Positions 47,570 to 55,707 of a DNA stretch of 64,000 nt are shown one piece after another. Position numbers and translations under genes: made by a program. The DNA lies in the NCBI RefSeq assembly GCF_018141545.1, contig NZ_CP064356.1:1-64000 (forward strand), in the 5' to 3' direction. This stretch comes from Miltoncostaea oceani. GTDB taxonomy: Bacteria; Actinomycetota; Thermoleophilia; Miltoncostaeales; Miltoncostaeaceae. The notes beneath the pieces were generated by a model, which saw only the letters and a list, made by a program, of their open reading frames with translations, was not told the origin of the DNA and did no database searches. The stretch's first letter is position 1; each line of letters begins with the position of its first letter.

Positions 47570-48866
47570 CGACGGCCACCTCCATCATGGGCTCCGGCCG
47601 CGGATCGCCGCCGTTCTCGATGGCGTGCACGAACTCGTCGCGGAAGCGCCGGATGGCGCTGCGCACCGGCAGGATGCCGGTGTCGGCGAGGGCGCAGAGC
47701 ACGCGGCCACCCATCCGGCCGGCGAGCGACTCGATCAGCTCGAGGTCCTCCATGCGGCCCTCGCCGTCCACGATCCGCTGCAGGATCCGCTCCAGCCAGA
47801 GCGTCCCCTCGCGGCACGGCGTGCACTTGCCGCACGACTCGTGGCGGTAGAACGAGGCGAGGCGCAGGGTGGAGCGCACGATGGAGCCGGAGTCGTCCAT
47901 CACGATGCAGCCGGCCGACCCGAGGGAGCTGCCGGCCTCGGCGAGCGCCTCGTAGTCGAGCGGCGTGTCGAGGGCCTCCTCGCCGACGACGTTGACGCTC
48001 GACCCGCCGACCCACGCCGCCTTGAACTCGCGCCCGGGGCGCATGCCGCCGGCGATGTCGAAGACCAGCTCCCGGAGCGTCGTGTCGTGCAGGACGATCT
48101 CGTAGTTGCCCGGCTTCATGACGTGGCCCGAGATCGAGAACACCTTGGTGCCGGTGCTCTTCTCGGTGCCCATCGCGGCGTACCAGTCGGGGCCGTTCTC
48201 GATGATCGGCGGCAGCGCCGCCAGCGTCTCGACGTTGTTGATCAGCGTCGGCGACGCGTAGAGGCCGGCGACGGCCGGGAACGGCGGCTTCAGGCGCGGC
48301 TGGCCGCGCTTGCCCTCCAGGCTCTCCAGCAGGGCCGTCTCCTCGCCGCAGATGTAGGCGCCGGCGCCGCGGTAGAGGGTGATGTCGAAGTCGAACGCCG
48401 TCCCCATGAGGCCGGTGCCGAGCATCCCGGCGGCGCGCGCCTGGGCGATCGCGGAGTCGAGGACGCGGGCCTGGTGCTCGTACTCGCCGCGGATGTAGAT
48501 GTAGCCGCGCACCGCGCCGATCGCGTACCCCGCGATCGTGATCCCCTCGAGCAGCTGGAAGGGGTTCGTCTCGATCAGCTCGCGGTCCTTGAAGGTCCCG
48601 GGCTCGCTCTCGTCGGCGTTGCACACGACGTAGGCGGGGAGGGGCGAGTCCTTCGGGATGAAGCTGGCCTTGCGGCCCATGGGGAAGCCGGCCCCGCCGC
48701 GGCCGCGCAGGCCGGAGCGGACGAAGGCGTAGACGGCCTCGTCGCGGTCCATCTCCGTCATGACCTTCCGCATGGCCTCGTAGCCACCCGCACGGCGGTA
48801 GTCGGACAGGTCCGTGAGGGGCCTGCCCGCCTCACGCTGGCGGTAGATGACGTTGCGCTGGGGCAT
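47562..48866 (-). CDS. nuoF: NADH-quinone oxidoreductase subunit F
   Basis: NuoF binds FMN and NADH and carries cluster N3. The 434 aa protein has the Gly-rich nucleotide site GLRGRGGAGFPMGRK, VCNADESEPGTFKDR for FMN, the acidic loop GAYICGEETALLESLEG and the N3 ligands ESCGKCTPCREG plus a later Cys. ATG 48866 lies 3 bases after the nuoE stop. Confidence 0.96.
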   Translation of the reverse strand: MPQRNVIYRQREAGRPLTDLSDYRRAGGYEAMRKVMTEMDRDEAVYAFVRSGLRGRGGAGFPMGRKASFIPKDSPLPAYVVCNADESEPGTFKDRELIETNPFQLLEGITIAGYAIGAVRGYIYIRGEYEHQARVLDSAIAQARAAGMLGTGLMGTAFDFDITLYRGAGAYICGEETALLESLEGKRGQPRLKPPFPAVAGLYASPTLINNVETLAALPPIIENGPDWYAAMGTEKSTGTKVFSISGHVMKPGNYEIVLHDTTLRELVFDIAGGMRPGREFKAAWVGGSSVNVVGEEALDTPLDYEALAEAGSSLGSAGCIVMDDSGSIVRSTLRLASFYRHESCGKCTPCREGTLWLERILQRIVDGEGRMEDLELIESLAGRMGGRVLCALADTGILPVRSAIRRFRDEFVHAIENGGDPRPEPMMEVAVGG

Positions 48867-48869
48867 CCG

Positions 48870-49370
48870 CTATCTCCAGAGACGCTCGGGCCGGGGGCTG
48901 CTGCGGAGCTGGTCGAGCAGGGCCGCGCCGTCGGCGGGCGACAGCGGCCCCTGGGTCTCCTCCGCGTCGACCTGCACGCAGGGCGCGCGGTCGCAGTAGC
49001 CCAGGCACTGGGCCTCCTGGATGGTGATCGCGCCGTCCTCGCTGGTGCCCCCGTGGTGGGAGACGCCCTCGTGGTCGCAGAGGTGCTCGAAGAGCTCGTC
49101 CGCGCCGCGGAGCATGCAGGACAGCGTCACGCAGACCGACACGACCCGCTCGCCCGTGGGGCGGAGGTAGATGCGGTCGTAGAACGAGGCGACGCTCTCG
49201 ACGTAGGCGGGCGAGTACCCGGTCGCCTCGGCGACGGCCTCGAGGTCCTCGCGCGTGAGGTGGCCCTTCTCGGTCTGGGCGAACTTCAGCGCGGGGAGGA
49301 TGAGCGACTTCCCGTCGCCGTACTCGTGGCGGATGGGGTCGATGTGGCCCCGGATCTCGTCGGCGGTCAC
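48870..49370 (-). CDS. nuoE: NADH-quinone oxidoreductase subunit E
   Basis: NuoE carries the 2Fe-2S cluster N1a next to NuoF. The 166 aa thioredoxin-like protein has an N-terminal helical bundle and the ligands C-x4-C (CVTLSC) and C-x3-C (CLGYC). A loop of about 10 residues (HEGVSHHGGTSEDG) between the ligand pairs is His/Gly-rich. GTG 49370 overlaps the nuoD stop by 4 bases. Confidence 0.94.
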   Translation of the reverse strand: MTADEIRGHIDPIRHEYGDGKSLILPALKFAQTEKGHLTREDLEAVAEATGYSPAYVESVASFYDRIYLRPTGERVVSVCVTLSCMLRGADELFEHLCDHEGVSHHGGTSEDGAITIQEAQCLGYCDRAPCVQVDAEETQGPLSPADGAALLDQLRSSPRPERLWR

Positions 49371-50716
49371 CGGTCGACGCCTCCCATGACGTTGTCCAGC
49401 GAGCCGATCATCGTGATCAGGTCCGCGAGGTAGGCGCCCTTCGCCATCGGCCGGAGCGCCTGAAGGTTCACGAAGCTGGGGTCGCGCATGTGCACGCGGC
49501 GGGGCTTCGGCGAGCCGTCGGCGACGACGTAGCAGCCGAGCTCGCCGCGGGGGCTCTCGACGGCGGTGTAGGCCTCGCCCTCCGGCACCCGGAAGCCCTC
49601 GGTGACGAGCTTGAAGTGGTGGATGAGCGCCTCCATCGAGGTGGAGAGCTCGCCGCGGGGCGGCAGCACGACCTTGCGGTCGTCGGCGATGTGGCGGCCC
49701 TCCGGCATGCCGTCGAGGGCCTGCCCGATGATCCGGACCGACTCGCGCATCTCGCGGATGCGGACGGTGTACCGGTCGTAGGCGTCGCCGGTCGCGCCGA
49801 GCGGGACCTGGAAGTCGAAGTGCTCGTACCCCGAGTACGGCGTCGTCTTGCGCAGGTCGAGGTCGACGCCGGCGGCGCGCAGGGCGGGCCCGGTGACGCC
49901 GAGGTCGATGAGCTGGTCGGCGGGGAGCACCCCGACGCCGCGGGTGCGGTCGATCCAGATCGGGTTCTCGGAGAGGAGCCCCTCGTACTCGTCGATGCGC
50001 GCCGGCATCTCGTCGATGAACGCGCGGAGGCGCTGCTCGAAGCCGGGGGGCATGTCGTCGGCGCAGCCGCCCACCTGGAAGAACCGGGTGTTCATGCGCT
50101 CGCCGGCGATCATCTCGCCGAGGTCGAGGGCCTTCTCGCGCTCGCGGTACGTGTAGAACATGACGGTCAGCGCGCCGAGCTCGAGGCCGCTGGTGCCGAG
50201 CCAGACGAGGTGGCTCGTGATGCGGTTCAGCTCGCACATGATCACGCGGATGTACTGCGCGCGGTCGGGCACCTCGAGCTCGAGGAGCTTCTCCACCGAC
50301 ATCGTGTACGCGTGGATGTTGAAGTACGACGCCAGGTAGTCCATCCGCGTGACGAGCGTGATGGCCTGCCAGTACGTCTTGTTCTCGCACTGCTTCTCGA
50401 TGCCGGTGTGCAGGTAGCCGATCACCGGGTGGATGTCGCGGATGACCTCGCCGTCGAGCTCGGTGACGAGGCGCAGCACGCCGTGGGTGGAGGGGTGCTG
50501 CGGGCCGAGGTTGATGATCATCGGCTGCCGCGAGCCGGGGTCGGACTCGGTGGTCGCCTCGAGCGTGGCGAGCGCCTCCTGCGGCGTCATCGCCTCGGCG
50601 CCCGCGATCGCGCGCTCGGTCTCGGTGAGGCCGCGGCCCTCGCGGCGGGCGGCCTCGAGCGCCTCGCGCGCCTCGGCCTCGACGGGGATGCCCTCGCCGG
50701 CGATGTCGGTGCTCAT
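49367..50716 (-). CDS. nuoD: NADH-quinone oxidoreductase subunit D
   Basis: NuoD is the 49-kDa-type subunit that lines the quinone site with NuoB. The 449 aa protein has a charged N-terminal extension of about 65 residues before the conserved LGPQHPSTHGVLR (quinone His). EKQCENKTYWQA, MNTRFFQVGG and the C-terminal GSLDNVMGGVDR follow. It is a separate gene from nuoC. Confidence 0.96.
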   Translation of the reverse strand: MSTDIAGEGIPVEAEAREALEAARREGRGLTETERAIAGAEAMTPQEALATLEATTESDPGSRQPMIINLGPQHPSTHGVLRLVTELDGEVIRDIHPVIGYLHTGIEKQCENKTYWQAITLVTRMDYLASYFNIHAYTMSVEKLLELEVPDRAQYIRVIMCELNRITSHLVWLGTSGLELGALTVMFYTYREREKALDLGEMIAGERMNTRFFQVGGCADDMPPGFEQRLRAFIDEMPARIDEYEGLLSENPIWIDRTRGVGVLPADQLIDLGVTGPALRAAGVDLDLRKTTPYSGYEHFDFQVPLGATGDAYDRYTVRIREMRESVRIIGQALDGMPEGRHIADDRKVVLPPRGELSTSMEALIHHFKLVTEGFRVPEGEAYTAVESPRGELGCYVVADGSPKPRRVHMRDPSFVNLQALRPMAKGAYLADLITMIGSLDNVMGGVDR

Positions 50717-50728
50717 GGCGTCCCCGTC

Positions 50729-51211
50729 CTAGACCGCATCGGTGAACTGGACCTCCTCGCCGCCGAGCGGGTAGTCACGCCGCAGCGGGTGGCCCTCCCA
50801 GTCGAGGGGCATGAGGATGCGGGCCAGGTCGGGGTGGTTGCGGAAGCGGACGCCGAACATGTCGTACACCTCGCGCTCGTGCCAGTTGGCCGTGGCCCAG
50901 ACGGAGGTGACCGAGTCGAGCTCGGGCCGGTCGTCGTCGCCGGGGACGGCCCAGCAGCGCAGCCGCAGGCGCGCGCCGGTCTCGAGCGAGAAGAGGTGGT
51001 ACGCGACGCGGAAGCGCCGGGGGTCCTCGATGATGTCCGCGCAGTTGACGTCGGACAGCAGCACGCACGCGAGGGGCGGCCCCTTCACGAAGCGGGCGAC
51101 CTCGAGCAGCCGCTCGGGGGCGATCTCGATGGTGAGCTCGCCGGCGTGGCTGACCTCGTCGATGACCGAGCCCGCGACGGCGGACTCGATCGTCGCGCGC
51201 ACCTCGCTCAC
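50729..51211 (-). CDS. nuoC: NADH-quinone oxidoreductase subunit C
   Basis: This is the 30-kDa-type peripheral-arm subunit, 160 aa. The signature [20 protein letters not shown], then [16 protein letters not shown], is diagnostic. The N-terminal half is less conserved and contains a disulfide-capable Cys pair. GTG 51211 overlaps the nuoB stop by 4 bases. Confidence 0.95.
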   Translation of the reverse strand: MSEVRATIESAVAGSVIDEVSHAGELTIEIAPERLLEVARFVKGPPLACVLLSDVNCADIIEDPRRFRVAYHLFSLETGARLRLRCWAVPGDDDRPELDSVTSVWATANWHEREVYDMFGVRFRNHPDLARILMPLDWEGHPLRRDYPLGGEEVQFTDAV

Positions 51212-51801
51212 CCGGCACCCGAGCCCGCGCGCTCGCGCCGCAGGTCGGAGGCGGTGGCCAGGCCGTTCGCGCCGATCTTCCTCTGGAGGACGAGGATGCC
51301 CTCGATGAGGCCCTCGGGGCGCGGCGGGCAGCCGGGCACGTAGACGTCGACGGGGACGACCTTGTCGACGCCCTGCACGAGGGCGTAGTTGTTGAACACC
51401 CCGCCGGTCGAGGCGCAGGCGCCCATGGAGATGACCCACTTGGGCTCCAGCATCTGGTCGTAGATGCGGCGCAGCACGGGGGCCATCTTCTGGGCGACGC
51501 GGCCGGAGACGATGAGGAGGTCGGCCTGGCGCGGCGAGGCGCGGAACACCTCGGCGCCGAAGCGGGCGATGTCGTACCGCGGGGTGGCGGTGTGCATCAT
51601 CTCGATCGCGCAGCAGGCGAGGCCGAAGGTGGCGGGCCAGATCGACGAGGAGCGCGCCCAGGCGAGCGCCTTGTCGAACGTGGTGAGCATGAGGCTCTTC
51701 TCGAACTCGGCCTCCTGGATCTCGCGGAGGTCGCGGTCGATGTCCGGATCGGTCCGCGGCGCCCGCTCGATGGGGCTGCCGGGAGGTGGGATCAGCGCCA
51801 T
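51208..51801 (-). CDS. nuoB: NADH-quinone oxidoreductase subunit B
   Basis: NuoB carries the terminal cluster N2 that reduces quinone. The 197 aa protein has the four ligands in [16 protein letters not shown] and VPGCPPRPE. Its start ATG 51801 overlaps the nuoA stop by 10 bases. Confidence 0.96.
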   Translation of the reverse strand: MALIPPPGSPIERAPRTDPDIDRDLREIQEAEFEKSLMLTTFDKALAWARSSSIWPATFGLACCAIEMMHTATPRYDIARFGAEVFRASPRQADLLIVSGRVAQKMAPVLRRIYDQMLEPKWVISMGACASTGGVFNNYALVQGVDKVVPVDVYVPGCPPRPEGLIEGILVLQRKIGANGLATASDLRRERAGSGAG

Positions 51802-52148
51802 TCGAGCGCCCCCTTCTTCCAGATGTAGACCAGCGCCTCCACGACGGTGAAGACGAAGACCAGGAGGACCACCAGGCCGAGCACGCCGTCGTCGCGGAGC
51901 GTCACCGCGATCGGGTAGAGAAACGCGAGCTCGATGTCGAAGACGATGAACAGCATCGCCGTGAGGTAGAAGTCGATCGAGAACCGCTGCCGCGTGGGCG
52001 CCCCGGGGAGGATCCCGCTCTCGTACGGCAGGATCTTGGCGGGGTTCGGCTTGCTCTTGACGACCTTGCTCAACGAGAAGATCGCACCGGCCACGGCCAG
52101 GCCGCCGGCGAAGTAGATCAGGATCGGCAGGTAGTCGGAGAGCTCCAC
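51792..52148 (-). CDS. nuoA: NADH-quinone oxidoreductase subunit A
   Basis: This three-helix membrane subunit (118 aa) heads the operon. The loop [20 protein letters not shown] and the acidic [13 protein letters not shown] are conserved, although the loop has Ile-Leu where many NuoA proteins have a Cys. GTG 52148 is preferred because it precedes the first helix and has GAGAGG just upstream; a longer form from ATG 52211 would add 21 non-conserved residues. Confidence 0.93.
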   Translation of the reverse strand: MELSDYLPILIYFAGGLAVAGAIFSLSKVVKSKPNPAKILPYESGILPGAPTRQRFSIDFYLTAMLFIVFDIELAFLYPIAVTLRDDGVLGLVVLLVFVFTVVEALVYIWKKGALEWR

Positions 52149-52201
52149 GGGCCTCTCTCGGAGCGTGGGGATCGGCAGAGCGCGGGACGTTCCCGTCGTG
52201 C

Positions 52202-52207
52202 ACGCTA
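52202..52207 (-). promoter_or_regulatory. -10 hexamer for the nuo operon
   Basis: TAGCGT on the minus strand (52207-52202) would give a leader of about 45 bases containing the GAGAGG ribosome binding site of nuoA. No clear -35 at standard spacing. Confidence 0.4.
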
Positions 52208-52317
52208 CCAACGGCTCCCGGACCCCGCATCAATGTGACGATCGGTACGGCTCCGGCCGGTTGGCGCGCCTCCGGATCATGTCGCGTGGGAGGGGGTCGC
52301 CGCCCGCCCACCGCCTG

Positions 52318-52330
52318 TACCGTGGCCGGT
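52318..52330 (+). promoter_or_regulatory. Leaderless-type promoter of the TPR gene
   Basis: TACCGT (52318-52323) lies 7 bases before GTG 52331, with no Shine-Dalgarno. Confidence 0.5.
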
Positions 52331-52639
52331 GTGCAGGACCGCATCGACTACTTCGCGCGGCTGGTCGCCGAGGACCCGACGGTGGCGCGCGCCCGCTTCG
52401 CCTACGCGAACGAGCTGCTCCGGGCGGAGCGGTGGGAGGACGCCGTGGAGCAGCTGCGGGCGTACCTCGACCTGGCGGAGGACGAGGGCAACGCGTGGGG
52501 GCGCCTCGCGGAGGCCCTCACGGCGCTCGGCCGGGTCGACGAGGCCGCCGACGCGTACCTGACGGGCATCGACCAGAGCCTGAAGCACGGCCACACCGGC
52601 ATGGCCTCCGACTTCGAGGCCGCCATCGACGCGCTGTGA
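52331..52639 (+). CDS. Small tetratricopeptide-repeat protein
   Basis: This is a 102 aa helical protein with two TPR-like helix pairs: [23 protein letters not shown] and [21 protein letters not shown] (given in part). Such proteins are protein-binding scaffolds. It is acidic, with no signal peptide. Translation is coupled to the ABC-2 permease gene by a GTGA overlap, so it may be a partner of that permease. Confidence 0.75.
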   Translation: MQDRIDYFARLVAEDPTVARARFAYANELLRAERWEDAVEQLRAYLDLAEDEGNAWGRLAEALTALGRVDEAADAYLTGIDQSLKHGHTGMASDFEAAIDAL

Positions 52640-53430
52640 GCGCGGCGGGCCGGGTCGCCGCCGCCTACGCGTTCTGGCCCCGCGGGGCCGTGCACATGTG
52701 GTCGCGCAACGCGACGGTGGGGCGCAAGACCCTCCTGACGAGCCTCACGCCGCGCTTCCTCGAGGCGATCGCGTACCTGGCGATCATGGGCCTCGGCCTC
52801 GGGACGTACCTCACGACGGTGGAGGGCGTCGACTACGTCGACTTCATCGCCCCGGGCGTGGCGGCGAGCACGGTGATGTTCGGGGCGATCATCGAGACGA
52901 CGTACAACTCGTTCGTCCGCATCCACGTGCGGCGGGTGGTGGAGGCGGTCGTCACGACGCCGCTGTCCCTCGCGGACGTGGTGGTGGGCGAGTACCTGTG
53001 GGCCGCGACCCGGGCGGTGGTCTACGGGATCGTCTTCCTGATCGTGATGGCGGCGTTCGGCCTGATCCACTCGCCGATGGCGCTGCTGCTGCCCCCGGTG
53101 TTCGTCATCGGCGCGCTGACGTTCGCGGTGCTGGGGATGGCGTACACGTCGATGGTGTCGAGCATCGAGCACTTCAACATCCTCTTCACGGGGCTGCTGA
53201 CGCCGATGTTCCTGTTCGGCGGGGTCTTCTTCCCGTTCTCGGGACTCCCCGACTGGGCCCAGGTGGTCGGCTGGTGCCTGCCCCTCTCGCACCTGGTCGC
53301 GGCGACCCGCGACCTGACCCTCGGCGGGGCGGACGGGTGGACCCTCGTCCACGTCGGCGCCCTCCTCGCGATCCTCCTCGCGGCGTTCCCCTTCCCGGCC
53401 CGGCGCCTGCGACGGACGCTGCTCCGCTAG
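52636..53430 (+). CDS. ABC-2 type transporter permease
   Basis: This is a 264 aa membrane protein with six TM helices and the ABC-2 signature region near the C terminus (LTPMFLFGGVFFPFSGLPDWAQ, LPLSHLVAATR), close to NodJ-type exporters. These need an ATPase subunit (NodI-like), but none is encoded next to it. GTG 52636 overlaps the stop of the TPR gene. The exported substrate (drug, polysaccharide or lipid) cannot be told. Confidence 0.86.
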   Translation: MSAAGRVAAAYAFWPRGAVHMWSRNATVGRKTLLTSLTPRFLEAIAYLAIMGLGLGTYLTTVEGVDYVDFIAPGVAASTVMFGAIIETTYNSFVRIHVRRVVEAVVTTPLSLADVVVGEYLWAATRAVVYGIVFLIVMAAFGLIHSPMALLLPPVFVIGALTFAVLGMAYTSMVSSIEHFNILFTGLLTPMFLFGGVFFPFSGLPDWAQVVGWCLPLSHLVAATRDLTLGGADGWTLVHVGALLAILLAAFPFPARRLRRTLLR

Positions 53431-53447
53431 GTCCGCCGGGCCGGACC
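53430..53447. terminator. Possible hairpin between convergent genes
   Basis: GGTCCG (53430-53435) and CGGACC (53442-53447) form a perfect 6-base stem with a 6-base loop right after the permease stop. There is no U tract. It is weak support for termination in GC-rich DNA. Confidence 0.3.
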
Positions 53448-53458
53448 GGGGCGCCGCA

Positions 53459-53737
53459 CTAGGCGTCCGTCTCGCCCACCGCCTCCACCTCGATCGTCTG
53501 CGGCGGCCCGGCGAGGCCGGCCGCCGCCATGACGCGCGGCGTCTCCGGGTCGTCCATGAACCGCCGGTAGTCGTCGCGGGACCAGTCGAACAGGACGATC
53601 ACCTCGTCCGGCTGGTCGAGGTTCCGGAACACCCTGGCCCCCGAGGAGCCGTACGTGCGCCGGTGCTCGGCGCCCGCCGTGGTGAACGTGGACCAGAACC
53701 GGTCGAAGTCGCCGATGGTGACGCGTGCCAGGAGCAT
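53459..53737 (-). CDS. Small dimeric alpha/beta-barrel protein
   Basis: This is a 92 aa protein whose pattern (MLLARVTIGDFDRFWSTF, GARVFRNLDQPDEVIVLFDW, FMDDPETPRVMAAAG) fits the ferredoxin-like dimeric alpha/beta barrels that include antibiotic-biosynthesis monooxygenase-like and cyclase-like proteins. No enzymatic role can be assigned. ATG 53737 follows GGAGGGGG by 6 bases. It stands alone. Confidence 0.65.
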   Translation of the reverse strand: MLLARVTIGDFDRFWSTFTTAGAEHRRTYGSSGARVFRNLDQPDEVIVLFDWSRDDYRRFMDDPETPRVMAAAGLAGPPQTIEVEAVGETDA

Positions 53738-53828
53738 CTGAGACCCCCTCCGCCTCCATTGCCGTGGGGCGAGCCTACGACCGGCCCGGGCCCCGTGGCC
53801 AGGGTCGCTCACGGGCGGGGTCCGCCCG

Positions 53829-54209
53829 TCAGACCCGCGCCGCGCCCCTCCGCCGCTCGACGACCCGCACGGCCAGGCGCCACCCGAGGAGGAGGACGCC
53901 CAGCACGATCGCCGCGACCACCACGAACGACGGGGCGGTGCCGCGGTCGAACACGAGCCCGCGGAGCGCCATCCCCGCCGTCAGCGCGCCCGCCCAGGCG
54001 GCGACGCCGGTGGTGAGGGCGACGGGCGCCCGCCCCCCCCGCGCGACGGCCCACCCGGCGGCCGCCCCGATCAGGAACGGGGCGGCGACCTCCAGCGTGC
54101 CCGCGACGGCCGAGCCCTCGTCGTGGCTCGCGCGGCCCAGGGCCGCGAAGAGGACGATCCCCGCGGCGTCGGCGAGGACCGCCGCCGCGATGGCGCGGGG
54201 ACGGACGAT
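53829..54209 (-). CDS. DUF3054 family membrane protein (apparent ATC start)
   Basis: This small membrane protein of unknown function has four TM helices and the DUF3054 pattern: VLADAAGIVLFAALGRASHDEG, PFLIGAAAGW and SFVVVAAIVLGVLLLGWR (given in parts). No ATG, GTG or TTG precedes the first helix in this frame. The malic enzyme stop TGA is directly overlapped by an in-frame ATC (TGATC, ATC at 54209), the same geometry as the common TGATG coupling. CTG 54212 (CTGA overlap) is the alternative. From ATC the length is 126 aa. Confidence 0.72.
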   Translation of the reverse strand: MVRPRAIAAAVLADAAGIVLFAALGRASHDEGSAVAGTLEVAAPFLIGAAAGWAVARGGRAPVALTTGVAAWAGALTAGMALRGLVFDRGTAPSFVVVAAIVLGVLLLGWRLAVRVVERRRGAARV

Positions 54210-55636
54210 CAGGAGGTCGGGGCCGCGGCCCCCGCCGTGATCCGCGCGACCCCGGTCCGCTCCGCGGCGGCGCGGACGGCGGCGGCGACGTTCGGCACGA
54301 GCCGCTGGCTGAAGATCGACGGCACCACGTTGACCTCGGACACGCCCCCGTCCTCGGCGGCGGTCGCGGCGATCGCCTCCGCGGCGGCGAGGGTCATCTC
54401 CACGTTGATCTCCGTCGCGCGGCAGTCGAGCGCGCCCCGCCAGATGCCGGGGGACGCGAGGCCCGAGTTGATCTGGTTCGGCACGTCCGGCCGGCCCGTC
54501 GCGTAGACGCGGGCGACGCCGGCGGCCTCCTCGGGCAGCAGCTCCGGGTCGGGCATCGCCAGCGCCAGCACGACGGGGTCGGGCGCCATCGCGCGCACCG
54601 CGTCCGCCGACAGCAGGCCGGGCGCCGACAGGCCGACGAACGCGTGGGCGCCCGCCAGGACCTCCGTGACCGGGCCGGAGAGGCCCGCGGCGTTCGTGTT
54701 CTCCGCGATCCAGGTGAGGCCCTCGTCGTCGAGGTCGCCGCGCCCCGCGTGGACGGCGCCCTTGCTGTCGCAGGCGACGACGGTGCCGACGCCGGCGGCG
54801 ACGAGGAGCCGCACGACGGCCTGCCCGCCGGGGCCGAGGCCCGCCACCACCACGGTCGCCTCGGAGAGGGGGGTGCCGACGATGCCGAGGCCGTTGGTGA
54901 GGGCGGCCAGCACCGCGGCCGCGGTGCCCTGCTGGTCCTCGTGGAAGACCGGGATGTCGAGGCGCTCCTGGATGAGGCGCTGCACCTCGAAGCACCGGGG
55001 CGCGGCGATGTCGCTCAGGTGGATGCCGGCGAACACCGACGAGCACAGGACCACGGCCTCCGCGATCTCCGCGGGGTCGCGCAGGTCGACGGGCAGCGGG
55101 AACGCGTCGATCGCCGCGAGGCGGCGCAGCAGCGCGGCCTTCGCCTCCAGCGCCGGCAGCGACGCCTCCGGGCCGAGGTCGCCCTGGCCGACGACGGACG
55201 AGCCGTCGCTCACGACCATGACGCTGTTGCCCTTGATCGTGTACTCCCAGGCCTGCTCGAAGTCGTGGTGGATCGCCATGCAGACACGGGCGACGCCCGG
55301 GGTGTAGGCCATCGACAGGTCGTCGCGGGTCGCGACCGGCACCCGGTTCTGCATCCCCACCTTCCCGCCGGCGTGGGCGAGGAAGACCCGGTCGACGCTC
55401 GACTCGACGGTGACGCCCTCGACGCCCCCGACGGCGCGGGTGACCTCGGCGCCGTGCGCCTCGTCGCGGGCGTACACCGCGATGTCGCGGGTCACGCTCT
55501 CCTTGCCGGAGCGCACGATGTCCACGCCGCCCACCTGCCCGCCCGCGTCCCCGATCGCGGCCATCACGCGGCCGAGCATCCCCACGCGCGCCGGGATGGT
55601 GGCGCGGACGGTCAGCGAGTAGTTGGGCTGCGACAT
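54209..55636 (-). CDS. Malic enzyme with N-terminal ACT domain
   Basis: This enzyme oxidatively decarboxylates malate to pyruvate with NAD(P). The 475 aa protein starts with an ACT-like regulatory domain (about 1-80: YSLTVRATIPARVGMLGRV), so amino acids or other ligands may control it. The catalytic core has Tyr111 in AYTPGVA, Lys166 in LEAKA, metal-site residues in HLSDIAAPRCF and FHEDQQGTA, and the Rossmann motif GLGPGG (266-271). The usual Glu metal ligand is Ser208, Asp209 is kept, and the first Asp of the D-D pair is Glu233. ATG 55636 follows a GAGG ribosome binding site. Confidence 0.88.
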   Translation of the reverse strand: MSQPNYSLTVRATIPARVGMLGRVMAAIGDAGGQVGGVDIVRSGKESVTRDIAVYARDEAHGAEVTRAVGGVEGVTVESSVDRVFLAHAGGKVGMQNRVPVATRDDLSMAYTPGVARVCMAIHHDFEQAWEYTIKGNSVMVVSDGSSVVGQGDLGPEASLPALEAKAALLRRLAAIDAFPLPVDLRDPAEIAEAVVLCSSVFAGIHLSDIAAPRCFEVQRLIQERLDIPVFHEDQQGTAAAVLAALTNGLGIVGTPLSEATVVVAGLGPGGQAVVRLLVAAGVGTVVACDSKGAVHAGRGDLDDEGLTWIAENTNAAGLSGPVTEVLAGAHAFVGLSAPGLLSADAVRAMAPDPVVLALAMPDPELLPEEAAGVARVYATGRPDVPNQINSGLASPGIWRGALDCRATEINVEMTLAAAEAIAATAAEDGGVSEVNVVPSIFSQRLVPNVAAAVRAAAERTGVARITAGAAAPTS

Positions 55637-55707
55637 CGGTGGACCTCGTTGTGCGATCGGCTGGCCGGGACAGCCTACCCGGCCCTCCCGCGACGAGGGT
55701 CCCTGCG

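Noticed and set aside
49367-51211. A fused nuoCD gene as in E. coli
   Set aside because: nuoC and nuoD are separate, with a stop (50729), a 12-base gap and a new ATG (50716).
52149-52211. Longer nuoA form starting at ATG 52211
   Set aside because: The extra residues are not helix-forming or conserved and would remove the leader with the GAGAGG ribosome binding site in front of GTG 52148.
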